Shown in pieces: positions 46,841-54,663 of a DNA stretch of 64,000 nt. The stretch covers positions 248,001 through 312,000 of the forward strand of contig NZ_CP022752.1 of assembly GCF_002263515.1 (NCBI RefSeq), in the 5' to 3' direction. A program made the position numbers and the translations under genes. Numbering within the stretch: position 1 is the first letter of the stretch; every line of letters begins with the position of its first letter. The notes beneath the pieces were generated by a model. It did no database searches. It was not told the DNA's origin and worked only from the letters and a program-made list of their open reading frames with translations. This DNA is from Actinopolyspora erythraea. GTDB lineage: Bacteria > Actinomycetota > Actinomycetes > Mycobacteriales > Pseudonocardiaceae.

Positions 46841-48685
46841 GTGAGCACGTATCCCAGCGCCGAGATCCCCGATTCCCTGTTCGCCGACCCGGACAAGGAG
46901 GAGCGCTGGCGCGCGCGTTTCAGCGCTCCGCGTGTCTCGCTGCCGGACTGGGCACGCGACGCCCCGGAGCGGAGCCTTTACGTCTCGAACGTCAGCGGCA
47001 CCTGGGAGCTGTACGCCTGGAACCGTGCCGACGACTCCCACCGGCAGGTCACCGACCGCCCGAACGGCACGTTCCACGGCACGCTCTCGGCCGATGGGGA
47101 GCACGTCTGGTGGTTCGACGACACCGACGGCGACGAGTTCGGGGTCTGGCGCAGCGAACCGTTCGACAAGCACGACACCGTCCCACGCGAGGGGTTGCCC
47201 GGCACCCACGCGGGATATCCGGCCGGACTGGAGCTGGGATCGAGCGTGATCGCGCTCGGGATGTCCACCGATGACGGTGTGACCGTCTGGATCTCCCGCG
47301 ACGGCGCGCGGCCCACGGTGATCTACCAGCACGAACAGGACGGCGGCCTGTCCGGCATGTCCTGGGACGAGAGCCTGCTGGTGCTGTCGCACTCCGAGCA
47401 CGGGGACAGCAGGCATCCCGCGTTGCGCGTGCTGCGCGGCTCGGACGGCTCCAGGCTCGCCGAGAAGTGGGACGGTTCCGGCCTGGGACTGGCCGCGCTG
47501 GACTTCGCCCCGGTCTCCGGCGACACCAGGCTGCTGGTCTCGCACGAACGGCACGGTCGCGAGGAACTGCTCATCTGGGACGTGGCGACCGACACCGAGA
47601 CCGAACTCGACCTCGGCCTGCCGGGTGAGGTCTCCGCGGACTGGTACCCGGACGGCTCGGCCCTGCTGATCGCGCACACGCACCAGGCGCGCACCACGCT
47701 GTACCGCTACGAGATCGCCACGGGCTCGCTCACCCAGCTGCCCACCTCCACGGGGAGCGTGGGCGCCGCGTCCGTACGGCCGGACGGTGCCGTGGAGTAC
47801 ACCTGGTCCTCGGCGGCCGTGCCGGGACGGGTGCGGGTGCTCCCACCGGAGGGCGAGGACAGCGTGCTGCTCACCCCTGGCGGGATCCGGGCCCCCGAGT
47901 CGCAGCCGGTCGAGGACGTGTTCGTTCCCGTCCCGTACGGCCCCAACGACGCGGTGCACGCGCTGGTCGCCCGTCCGGAGGGAGCGGGAAGCGAGCCGTT
48001 GCCCACCGTATTCAGCCTGCACGGCGGTCCGCACGCGGCCGACGAGGACCGGTTCTCCTCCTACCGCGCCGCCTGGTTGGAGGCGGGGTTCGTGGTCGTG
48101 GAGGTGAACTACCGGGGGTCCACGGGATACGGCTCGGCCTGGCGCGACGCGATCGAGGGCCGTCCCGGCCTCACCGAGCTGGAGGACGTGGCCCGGGTGC
48201 AGGACTGGGCCGTCGAGGCCGGGCTGACCACCCCGGAGCTCAGCGTGGTCGCCGGGGCCTCCTGGGGTGGCTACCTCACGCTGCTCGCGCTGGGCACCCA
48301 GCCGGACCGCTGGGCCTGCGGCGTGGCCGGAGTGCCGGTGGCCGACTACGTCTCCGCGTTCGCCGACGAGATGGAGCCGCTGCGCGCCTACGACCGCGCG
48401 CTGTTCGGCGGCTCCCCCGAGGAGATCCCGGAGGTCTACCGGGAGTGCTCACCCATCACCTACGTCGAGCGGGTGCGGGCCCCCGTGTTGGTGCTCGCGG
48501 GTGACAACGATCCGCGCTGCCCGATCCAGCAGGTGCTGAACTACCTCGACCGGCTGGGGGAACGCGGACTCCCGTTCGAGTTCTACCGCTACGACGCCGG
48601 GCACGGCTCGCTGGTGATCGCCGAAACCCTCAAGCAGGTCGCCACCGAGATCCACTTCGCCAGGCGGGCGGTGCGGCGGGACTGA
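46841..48685 (+). CDS. S9-family serine peptidase (acylaminoacyl-peptidase-like)
   Basis: 614 residues: an N-terminal beta-propeller (repeats such as YVSNVSGTWELYAWNR and WWFDDTDGDEFGVWR) and a C-terminal alpha/beta-hydrolase with Ser in GASWGGYLTLLALG, Asp in LVLAGDNDPRCP and His in DAGHGSL. LHGGPHAADEDRF is the oxyanion-hole region. The family is prolyl-oligopeptidase/acylaminoacyl-peptidase and processes short peptides; no signal peptide, so cytoplasmic. It starts at a GTG at 46841. The gene is monocistronic, and the first 49-bp direct repeat begins about 100 bases beyond its stop. Confidence 0.93.
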   Translation: MSTYPSAEIPDSLFADPDKEERWRARFSAPRVSLPDWARDAPERSLYVSNVSGTWELYAWNRADDSHRQVTDRPNGTFHGTLSADGEHVWWFDDTDGDEFGVWRSEPFDKHDTVPREGLPGTHAGYPAGLELGSSVIALGMSTDDGVTVWISRDGARPTVIYQHEQDGGLSGMSWDESLLVLSHSEHGDSRHPALRVLRGSDGSRLAEKWDGSGLGLAALDFAPVSGDTRLLVSHERHGREELLIWDVATDTETELDLGLPGEVSADWYPDGSALLIAHTHQARTTLYRYEIATGSLTQLPTSTGSVGAASVRPDGAVEYTWSSAAVPGRVRVLPPEGEDSVLLTPGGIRAPESQPVEDVFVPVPYGPNDAVHALVARPEGAGSEPLPTVFSLHGGPHAADEDRFSSYRAAWLEAGFVVVEVNYRGSTGYGSAWRDAIEGRPGLTELEDVARVQDWAVEAGLTTPELSVVAGASWGGYLTLLALGTQPDRWACGVAGVPVADYVSAFADEMEPLRAYDRALFGGSPEEIPEVYRECSPITYVERVRAPVLVLAGDNDPRCPIQQVLNYLDRLGERGLPFEFYRYDAGHGSLVIAETLKQVATEIHFARRAVRRD

Positions 48686-48786
48686 GCGTCCGTGCGGTGC
48701 GGGGCGGTGCGGGCCCGGGTGCCCGTACCGGCTGGCCCGCGCCCCGCTGAGCCGGCCCCGCCGAATCGGCACCGCGAACCCCATAC

Positions 48787-48835
48787 GGTCGCGCTGCGGC
48801 TCACGTGGTGGTTTGCCCGGTGGTGATCGGCTCGT
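48787..48835 (+). repeat. 49-bp direct repeat, left copy, bracketing the Abi gene
   Basis: 48 of 49 bases match 49775-49823; only 48821 differs (T versus C). It begins GGTCGCGCTGCGGCTCACGT and ends GGTGATCGGCTCGT. The right copy is the immediate upstream region of the lysR gene, so this left copy looks like a duplicate of that promoter segment. Confidence 0.9.
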
Positions 48836-48865
48836 GCCCCCGGAAGGCCCTCGAGAGAAACTAAA

Positions 48866-48891
48866 AGGTGCCGCCCCGAAGGACGGCACCT
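48866..48891 (-). terminator. Hairpin preceded by AACTAAA
   Basis: AGGTGCCG (48866-48873) and CGGCACCT (48884-48891) form a perfect 8-bp stem. On the minus strand it is followed by TTTAGTTTC. It resembles the hairpin at 28834-28880 in having (A)ACTAAAA on the plus-strand side. Confidence 0.55.
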
Positions 48892-48980
48892 CGTCAAGCC
48901 GCAACCCCAGCGGTGTGGCCTGCCACGGAAAGTGGCTACCAGGGACCGTCCCGGGATCTTCGTGGACTAGGATACCGACC

Positions 48981-49667
48981 GTGCGCTCCCAGGACAATCC
49001 TGACCCCGCCGAAGCCGCGAAGGATGCGCTGTTCTCGTTGTTCGGATCGCCGAGGATGTGGGGCTATTCGCACGCCTGCGGCGGTGACCCCGTCGCCGCG
49101 CTCGAACTGTACCGATGGAACACCCGGATAAGCGGTGCGTTCTGGGAAACTCTGAGCCATCTGGAGATTGCGCTTCGCAACGTCCTGGCCGAACGTCTCG
49201 CGGCCCGCCATGCGGCGGCTGGTCGAGCGGGTTCGTGGTTGGATGACCCGAGTCGTGAGCTCGATCAGCGGGCTCGACGTGACATCGCCAGTGCCCGCCA
49301 ACGTGTCCGTGTCAAGGGAAAGACCGCCAGTGAGGGACAGGTCCTGAGTGAGTTGTCTTTCGGATTCTGGCGATTCCTGCTCGCGAGGCGCTACGCGACT
49401 ACCTTGTGGCCCGACCTCGCGCGTGGTTTTCCCCGAGCCCCCGGCCGGGATCGAGCGATCATCGAACAGCCGGTCACCCGGCTGCATGAGTTCCGCAACA
49501 GGCTGGCCCATCACGAACGGATCTGGAACCAGCCGTTGAAGGAACGGTATGACGACATAACGGATCTGCTCGGTTTCGTCGGCGACGATCTCCACGACTG
49601 GGTCGCAGCGGGTTGCCGGGTGGCTTCCGTATTGGCTACCTGCCCGATCGAACGCCCCTTCCCGTAG
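48981..49667 (+). CDS. Abi-family (Abi_2-like) protein
   Basis: 228 residues from a GTG at 48981. The signature regions of Abi-type proteins are present: LELYRWNTRISGAFWETLSH then LEIALRNVLAERL, LSFGFWRFLL, and RLHEFRNRLAHHERIWNQPL, the last containing an R-N-x-x-x-H motif like that of HEPN ribonucleases. Proteins of this family are linked to phage abortive infection and to toxin-antitoxin-like systems. No partner antitoxin is seen. Codon use is less GC-biased than in the neighbours, and 49-bp direct repeats bracket the gene, so it was probably acquired. Confidence 0.8.
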   Translation: MRSQDNPDPAEAAKDALFSLFGSPRMWGYSHACGGDPVAALELYRWNTRISGAFWETLSHLEIALRNVLAERLAARHAAAGRAGSWLDDPSRELDQRARRDIASARQRVRVKGKTASEGQVLSELSFGFWRFLLARRYATTLWPDLARGFPRAPGRDRAIIEQPVTRLHEFRNRLAHHERIWNQPLKERYDDITDLLGFVGDDLHDWVAAGCRVASVLATCPIERPFP

Positions 49668-49774
49668 GTGTGAGTACGAGGCGTCCGCACCTGTCTGCGC
49701 TGTCCTGAGCGTTCTCGCCCGCGGAATACGAGGTGCCGTGCACAGCCCGAGACCGAGTGGTCGAAAGGTCGCGA

Positions 49775-49823
49775 GGTCGCGCTGCGGCTCACGTGGTGGT
49801 TTGCCCGGCGGTGATCGGCTCGT
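49775..49823 (+). repeat. 49-bp direct repeat, right copy, upstream of lysR
   Basis: It matches 48787-48835 at 48 of 49 positions. It ends 11 bases before the lysR start codon, so it includes the lysR promoter or 5' leader. Confidence 0.9.
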
Positions 49824-49834
49824 ATGCTGCGGGA

Positions 49835-50743
49835 ATGGTCGATCCTCGTTACGTCGGCGTGTTCCACGAGGTGGTGCGTACCGGTTCCTACACGGCGGCG
49901 GCGCGCAACCTCGGTTACAGTCAGCCCGCCGTGAGCCAGCAGATGCGCGCCCTGGAGCGGGCGCTGGAGACCCCGCTGTTCCTGCGGGCGGGCGGCGGGC
50001 TGGAGCTCACCGAGGCGGGCCGGATACTGGCCGGGCACGCCGATTCGGTGGTCGAGGACCTGGCCGCCGCCGAGAACAAGATCGCGGCGGTCCGCGAGCT
50101 GCGGCGGGGCAGCATCCGGTTGTGCGCCTTCCCCAGTGCCAGCGCCACCCTGGTGCCCAGTGCCGTCGCGCGCGTCACCGAGCACCACCCCGAGCTGCGC
50201 ATCCGGCTCAGCGAGGCGGAACCGCCCGATTCGTTGGAGGCGCTGCGCAGGGGGGAGTGCGATGTCGCGTTGGCCTTCAGCTATCCCGGCACCGAGGAGT
50301 CCTCCGCTACCGACATCACCGGCACCGACGTGCTGGACGACCCGATGGTGGCGGTGCTTCCGGTGGCGCACCCGCTGGCCGACCGTGACTCCGTGGCGCT
50401 GGAGGAGCTGGCCGGGCAGCGTTGGATCGCGGGCTGTCCCAGGTGCCGCGACCACTTCCTGCGGTCCTGCGAGGCCGCCGGGTTCGAGCCGGACATCGCG
50501 TTCACCACGGACGACAACCTGGCGGTGCAGGGTCTGGTCGCCGCCGGGGTGGGGATCGCGCTGATGCCCGCGCTGGTGCTGTCCTTCCTGCGCCACCCCG
50601 ACGTGGTCGGCAGGCCCGTGGACGGGTTACCCCACCGCAGGGTGACGGCGTACGCGCTGTGGGAACAGCACCGGATACCGGCCACCGCCTTGATGCTGGA
50701 GACCTTCGGGCGGATCGGTGCGGAGATGGCCGTCGGGAGCTGA
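49835..50743 (+). CDS. LysR-family transcriptional regulator
   Basis: 302 residues from the ATG at 49835. The N-terminal winged helix reads VGVFHEVVRTGSYTAAARNL then GYSQPAVSQQMRALERAL, followed by the linker helix and a two-lobed periplasmic-binding-like effector domain (GSIRLCAFPSASATLVPSAV, GVGIALMPALVL). Two cysteines in the second lobe (GCPRCRDHFLRSC) could sense a ligand or redox state. The gene lies upstream of, and in line with, the cysteine dioxygenase gene, which makes that gene a candidate target. The frame is open upstream through the repeat, but the family-typical start is at 49835. Confidence 0.9.
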   Translation: MVDPRYVGVFHEVVRTGSYTAAARNLGYSQPAVSQQMRALERALETPLFLRAGGGLELTEAGRILAGHADSVVEDLAAAENKIAAVRELRRGSIRLCAFPSASATLVPSAVARVTEHHPELRIRLSEAEPPDSLEALRRGECDVALAFSYPGTEESSATDITGTDVLDDPMVAVLPVAHPLADRDSVALEELAGQRWIAGCPRCRDHFLRSCEAAGFEPDIAFTTDDNLAVQGLVAAGVGIALMPALVLSFLRHPDVVGRPVDGLPHRRVTAYALWEQHRIPATALMLETFGRIGAEMAVGS

Positions 50744-50975
50744 CGGCGCCGCCCGGTTCGGTGCCCCGCCCGCCTCGAGGGGCGGCGGCCGCCGCTCCGG
50801 CTCCTGCCCCGTGGGCCGCGCGCACGAGCCCAGCGGCGGCCGGCGGCAGGGGAGTGGTGGCGGTCACATCGACCTCCGCTCGCCGGGCTCGTTTCGTGCG
50901 GCTATAAGTCCCGTTGGCCCCCACCAAAGAATCCGGTGGTCGACCCGGAGCGGCCTCGCTGTGCATGGTTTCGAC

Positions 50976-51527
50976 ATGACCACCATGCGGACCGAACAGC
51001 CGAGCCAGCGGTTGACCGAGCTCACGGACGCGATCCGTGATCGCGTGCGCCGGGGGAGGAACCAGGCGCACACCGCCGAGCTGGTCCAGGAGGCGCTGCG
51101 TCCGTTCCTCGGTGTGCCCGGACTGCTCACCGAGCAGCAGCGGCGCGGCGACCCGGAGCGCTACCTGCAGCACGTGCTGCACGTGGAACCGGACGCGAGT
51201 TTCTCCGTGGTCGCGCTGGTCTGGTTGCCGGGGCAGCAGACCCCGATCCACGACCACGTCGCCTGGTGCGTCACCGGTGTCTACCAGGGCGCCGAGAGCG
51301 AGCAGCACTACCGGCTGTGCGACTCCGAGGAGGGCGCCTACCTGGTCCCCGGCAGGCTGGTCACCAACCACGAGGGTGAGACCTGCGGTTTCGCCCCGCC
51401 CGGCGATATTCACCTCGTCCGCAACTGCGGCACCGGAACGGCCATCTCGCTGCACGTCTACGGCGCCGACATCGGCGAGCTCGGGACCAGCGTGCGCCGG
51501 ATCTACGAGCTGCCCGTGCACGAGTGA
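50976..51527 (+). CDS. Cysteine dioxygenase-type cupin enzyme
   Basis: About 183 residues of the thiol-dioxygenase cupin fold. The metal-binding motif is TPIHDHVAWCVTGVYQG (His-x-His), the third histidine is in AISLHVYGAD, and IHLVRNCGTG is the second cupin motif region. It oxidises cysteine, or a related thiol such as 3-mercaptopropionate, to the sulfinate using non-haem iron and O2. The ATG at 50976 is assumed; a GTG at 50961 with GGAG 10 bases upstream is an alternative. It is 232 bases downstream of lysR, and a hairpin separates it from convergent murQ. Confidence 0.85.
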   Translation: MTTMRTEQPSQRLTELTDAIRDRVRRGRNQAHTAELVQEALRPFLGVPGLLTEQQRRGDPERYLQHVLHVEPDASFSVVALVWLPGQQTPIHDHVAWCVTGVYQGAESEQHYRLCDSEEGAYLVPGRLVTNHEGETCGFAPPGDIHLVRNCGTGTAISLHVYGADIGELGTSVRRIYELPVHE

Positions 51528-51543
51528 GCCCGGTGGGAGGCGT

Positions 51544-51562
51544 CGCCCCGCTCCCCGGGGCG
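51544..51562. terminator. Hairpin between convergent cysteine dioxygenase and murQ genes
   Basis: CGCCCCG (51544-51550) and CGGGGCG (51556-51562) form a 7-bp GC stem with a 5-base loop in the 58-base gap between the two stops. Confidence 0.55.
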
Positions 51563-51585
51563 CCGAGCCCGCAGTGGTGGGTGGA

Positions 51586-52548
51586 TCAGGAACGCAGCGC
51601 GCGCAGCGCCTCGCGCACGTAACCGTCGGCTTCGGCCAGCGCCGTGGAAGCGCTGGCCACGTCCACCTCGCCCAGCAGGTGGACCAGGGCGGTCTTGAGC
51701 TCTCCGCCGGTCTCGTGCAGTGCCAGTTCGCAGGTTTCCACCGAGGCTCCGGTGGCCTCCCGGAGGATGCGCACGGTGCGGGCCCGCAGCTTGGCGTTGG
51801 TGGCCACCATGCTGACCATCAGGTTGGAGTAGGTGTGTCCCAGCCGGATCATGACCGCCGTGGAGAACGAGGTCAGCACCAGTTTCTGGGCCGTTCCCGC
51901 CTTCATCCTGGTGGAGCCGGTGATCGGTTCCGGCCCGGTGTCCACCGTGATCGCGGCGTCGACCACGGCGATCGCCCGGCACCGCGGATTGGCGGAGACC
52001 AGACCGGTTCCGGCGCCGATCCGTCCGGCCGCCTCCAGCGCGCCCAGCACGTAGGGGGTACCTCCGGAGGCCGCCAGCCCCAGCACGAAGTCACCGGCTG
52101 TCGCGCTCTCCTCGATCGCGGCGGCTCCGGCGGCGGCGTCGTCCTCGGCGTTCTCCACAGCTGCGTACAGTGCCGGTTCGCCACCGGCGAGGTGCGGCAC
52201 GAACCAGTCCCCGGGCATGTTGAAGGTGGGGACGAGCTCGGCGGCGTCGAGCACCGCCAGGCGCCCCGAGGTCCCAGCGCCGACGTAGTGGACCCTGCCG
52301 CCGGACCGCAGGGCCGTCACCGCCAGGTCCACGGCGTGCGCGAGCTCGGGCAGGGCCCTGCCGACCGCCTCCGGCACCGAGCGGTCCTCGGCGTTGAGGC
52401 GTTGCAGCAGGTCCAGGGTGTCCAGCAGGTCGATGTCGGTGGTGCGCGGATTGCTCCGCTCGGTGGGCGGCTCCTCGTGGGCGGCGTGGTCCCCGTGCGG
52501 CCGGGGCCACCCCGCCGGGGAGTGGTGAGGAGCACCGTTGCGGTTCAC
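51586..52548 (-). CDS. murQ: N-acetylmuramic acid 6-phosphate etherase
   Basis: 320 residues. Signatures are PTERSNPRTTDIDLLDTLDL, the SIS-domain sugar-phosphate loop YVGAGTSGRLAVLDAAE, ESATAGDF and GPEPITGSTRMKAGTAQKLVL. It cleaves the lactyl ether of MurNAc-6-phosphate to GlcNAc-6-phosphate and D-lactate in the cytoplasm. The GTG start overlaps the stop of the upstream RpiR-family gene by 4 bases (GTGA), so regulator and enzyme are coupled. It is the last gene of the leftward salvage cluster. Confidence 0.95.
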   Translation of the reverse strand: MNRNGAPHHSPAGWPRPHGDHAAHEEPPTERSNPRTTDIDLLDTLDLLQRLNAEDRSVPEAVGRALPELAHAVDLAVTALRSGGRVHYVGAGTSGRLAVLDAAELVPTFNMPGDWFVPHLAGGEPALYAAVENAEDDAAAGAAAIEESATAGDFVLGLAASGGTPYVLGALEAAGRIGAGTGLVSANPRCRAIAVVDAAITVDTGPEPITGSTRMKAGTAQKLVLTSFSTAVMIRLGHTYSNLMVSMVATNAKLRARTVRILREATGASVETCELALHETGGELKTALVHLLGEVDVASASTALAEADGYVREALRALRS

Positions 52549-53474
52549 CGACCCTCCTCCCGGTGTCTGCGCCGGTCGGGGCGCACCCGCAGCCGGTGGT
52601 TCCCGACCGCCTGGAAGGTGGCCTGCAGCGCCGTCTTCGCCTCGTCGATGTGGCGCTGGGCGACCCCCACGAACAGGCAGTCGATCACGGTCAGCTGGGC
52701 GATCCTGCTGGCCATGGCGCCGGAGCGGTAGGTGGTCTCGCGGGCGGCTGTGGTCAGGACCAGATCCACCACCTCGGTGACCGGGGAGCGTTCGAAGTTC
52801 GTGATCGCGGCCGTGGTGGCGCCGCGCCCCCTGGCTTCGCGCAGCACCTCCACGGTCTCGGTGGTGGCCCCGGTGTGCGAGACGCCGATGGCCACGTCCC
52901 CGGGACGCAGGATCGCCGCCGAGGTCAGCGCGTTGTGCGTGTCGGGCCAGGCGAAGCAGGTCAGGCCTATCCGGTGCAGTTTCTGCTGCAGGTCCAGCGC
53001 GACGAAACCGCTGGCGCCGACCCCGTAGACGTCGATCCGGCGCGCCTGGGCCACGGCGTCGACCAGGGAACGCAGCGTGGTGACGTCGAGCTGGTCCGTG
53101 GTCTCCTCCACGGCCCTCGCGTCGGCGTAGCCGATTTTGTCGACTATCTGGGTGATGTCGTCCGTCTCGGAGATCTCGCTGCCCAGATCCCGGTCCCGGC
53201 TGGTCGTGCGCGCGGTGTCGGCGGCCAGCGCGATGCGGAGTTCGGGATAGCCGCTGACCCCGACGGCCTTGCAGAACCGCGTGACGGTGGTCTCGCTCGT
53301 CTCGGCGGCCTCGGCGACGTCGGTGATGCTGCGGTGCGCGATCGAGGAGGGGTCGGCGAGCACTATTCGGGCCACCCGCTGCTCGGCCCGGGCGAGTCCG
53401 GGCAGCAGCGAACGAATCCGGACGAGAGGGCTGTGCTCACCGGATTCGGTGCCGGATTCGTGAGGAGTGGCCAT
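52545..53474 (-). CDS. murR: RpiR-family regulator, MurR-like
   Basis: 309 residues: an N-terminal helix-turn-helix (SITDVAEAAETSETTVTRFCKAVGVSGYPELRIAL) and a C-terminal SIS domain (RIDVYGVGASGFVALDLQQKL, AIGVSHTGATTETVEVL). SIS-domain regulators of this family bind a sugar phosphate. The coupling to murQ suggests MurNAc-6-phosphate, as for E. coli MurR, which represses murQP. A near-palindrome abuts the start codon at 53475-53491, and no ribosome site is visible, so the message may be leaderless. Confidence 0.88.
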   Translation of the reverse strand: MATPHESGTESGEHSPLVRIRSLLPGLARAEQRVARIVLADPSSIAHRSITDVAEAAETSETTVTRFCKAVGVSGYPELRIALAADTARTTSRDRDLGSEISETDDITQIVDKIGYADARAVEETTDQLDVTTLRSLVDAVAQARRIDVYGVGASGFVALDLQQKLHRIGLTCFAWPDTHNALTSAAILRPGDVAIGVSHTGATTETVEVLREARGRGATTAAITNFERSPVTEVVDLVLTTAARETTYRSGAMASRIAQLTVIDCLFVGVAQRHIDEAKTALQATFQAVGNHRLRVRPDRRRHREEGR

Positions 53475-53491
53475 GTTGGAAAGTTACTAAC
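53475..53491. promoter_or_regulatory. Near-palindrome abutting the murR start
   Basis: GTTGGAAAGTTACTAAC is palindromic at six of eight positions, plus a G-T, around a central G. It directly precedes the murR start codon on the minus strand. Autoregulation of murR-murQ by MurR at this site is inference. Confidence 0.4.
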
Positions 53492-53657
53492 ATCACTGTT
53501 GCTCGGTCAAACGCGGTGGCGGGCGCGAGCGCTGCCGCCTCCGCCACGGTCAGACTATGCCAACCGGGCCGGTTTCCGCTGCTTTTCCGAGGAAGCTACT
53601 CCGCGTGGCGGGTTCAGCGGTCGTCGAGGAGCTCCGACGGTCGGACACCCGCGCCGT

Positions 53658-54044
53658 TCACCCCTGGAGCTCCCCCGGATCCCCGGTCCGTCCGGGGCAC
53701 GGGGTTCCCTGGTGGTGCAGCAGCCGCCAGCCGTCGTCCTCCCTGACCCACACCGAACTGCGAAGCGTCCTCGCACCACCCCGGTGCGCCGTGTAGGTCA
53801 GCAGGACGGCGTCTGCGCCGAGCCGCACCGGTCGCAACGCCGCGGCCGTGATCGGCTCCGAGGGTTCGGAGCCGATGGCCGTGGTGATCGTGTCGCGGTC
53901 CCAGGCCCGTCCGGAAGCGCCGAACTCCGTGAACTGCTCGCTCAGCAGCGCCCGCACGGCTTCGGGATCGCCGCGCACCCCGGGATCGAGCAGTTCCAGT
54001 TCGTGCGCGACGACCGCCTCGAAGTCCGTTCCGGGATCCGCCAT
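53658..54044 (-). CDS. SnoaL/NTF2-like protein (DUF4440 type)
   Basis: 128 residues with the NTF2-like pattern: FEAVVAHELELLDPGVRGDPEAVRALLSEQFTEFGASGRAWDRDTI, a central beta stretch (LGADAVLLTYTAHRGG) and SSVWVREDDGWRLLHHQGTP. This family forms a cone-shaped pocket used by isomerases and hydratases, but many members have no known role. It lies between murR and the PPOX-type gene on the same strand with 60- to 180-base gaps. No link to muramic acid metabolism is apparent. Confidence 0.8.
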   Translation of the reverse strand: MADPGTDFEAVVAHELELLDPGVRGDPEAVRALLSEQFTEFGASGRAWDRDTITTAIGSEPSEPITAAALRPVRLGADAVLLTYTAHRGGARTLRSSVWVREDDGWRLLHHQGTPCPGRTGDPGELQG

Positions 54045-54107
54045 GCGCGGATCGTAGGCGGTCCCCCGGCCGCCGGTCGAGCCGTTTCCGCCGGCCGCGC
54101 GGCGGCT

Positions 54108-54500
54108 TCACATCCGGGTGGTGTGCTCCGGCTGGACGTAGACGATCACCCGGTGGTCCCCAGGCTGGTCGTAGGGGTACTCGTCGGCGTCCATGTACTT
54201 CTTGGCCATCCGGTTGATGAACGCCCGGTCCGGGTCGTCCTCCACCCGCGCGACCCTGCCGCGGACCTCGAGGTAGCGGTAGGGCTGCTCCGGGTCGAGC
54301 GCGGACACCGCCAGGCGCGGCTCCCGTTGCAGGTTCCGGTACTTCTGGCGGGTGGTGGTCTGGCTGAACTTGAGGTACTGCCCGTCCCAGTCGATCCACA
54401 CCGGACTGGACTGCGGTTCCCCGCTCGGGCCGATCGTGGCGATGTGGGCGAACGACCTCTTGCTCAGGATGTCCTCGAGGTCCTGCGGAATCACTGACAA
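54108..54500 (-). CDS. PPOX-class, probably F420-dependent, split-barrel flavoprotein
   Basis: About 130 residues (IPQDLEDILSKRSFAHIATI, then GPSGEPQSSPVWIDWDGQYL, RQKYRNLQREPRLAVSALDP and RYLEVRGRVARVEDDP). This is the pyridoxamine-phosphate-oxidase-like split barrel of the F420/FMN-binding group common in actinomycetes. The substrate is unknown. The TTG at 54500 has AAGGAG 6 bases upstream and is preferred over a GTG at 54494. The far longer open frame is a shadow. The gene is between the AmiE-like and SnoaL-like genes, same strand. Confidence 0.82.
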   Translation of the reverse strand: MSVIPQDLEDILSKRSFAHIATIGPSGEPQSSPVWIDWDGQYLKFSQTTTRQKYRNLQREPRLAVSALDPEQPYRYLEVRGRVARVEDDPDRAFINRMAKKYMDADEYPYDQPGDHRVIVYVQPEHTTRM

Positions 54501-54663
54501 CGCGCTCTCCTTCCTGCCGGGTGCACAGTCGACATCGGCGACGCTACCGCGAAAACACTCCGAGTGCCCGTGCCGAACGGAACCGTGTTCGCCCGGCGCG
54601 GGGCCGTCCGAACCACGTGTGGGGCGGCGACGGCGCCCCCGGATCGTCCGACACGGCCGCTGA

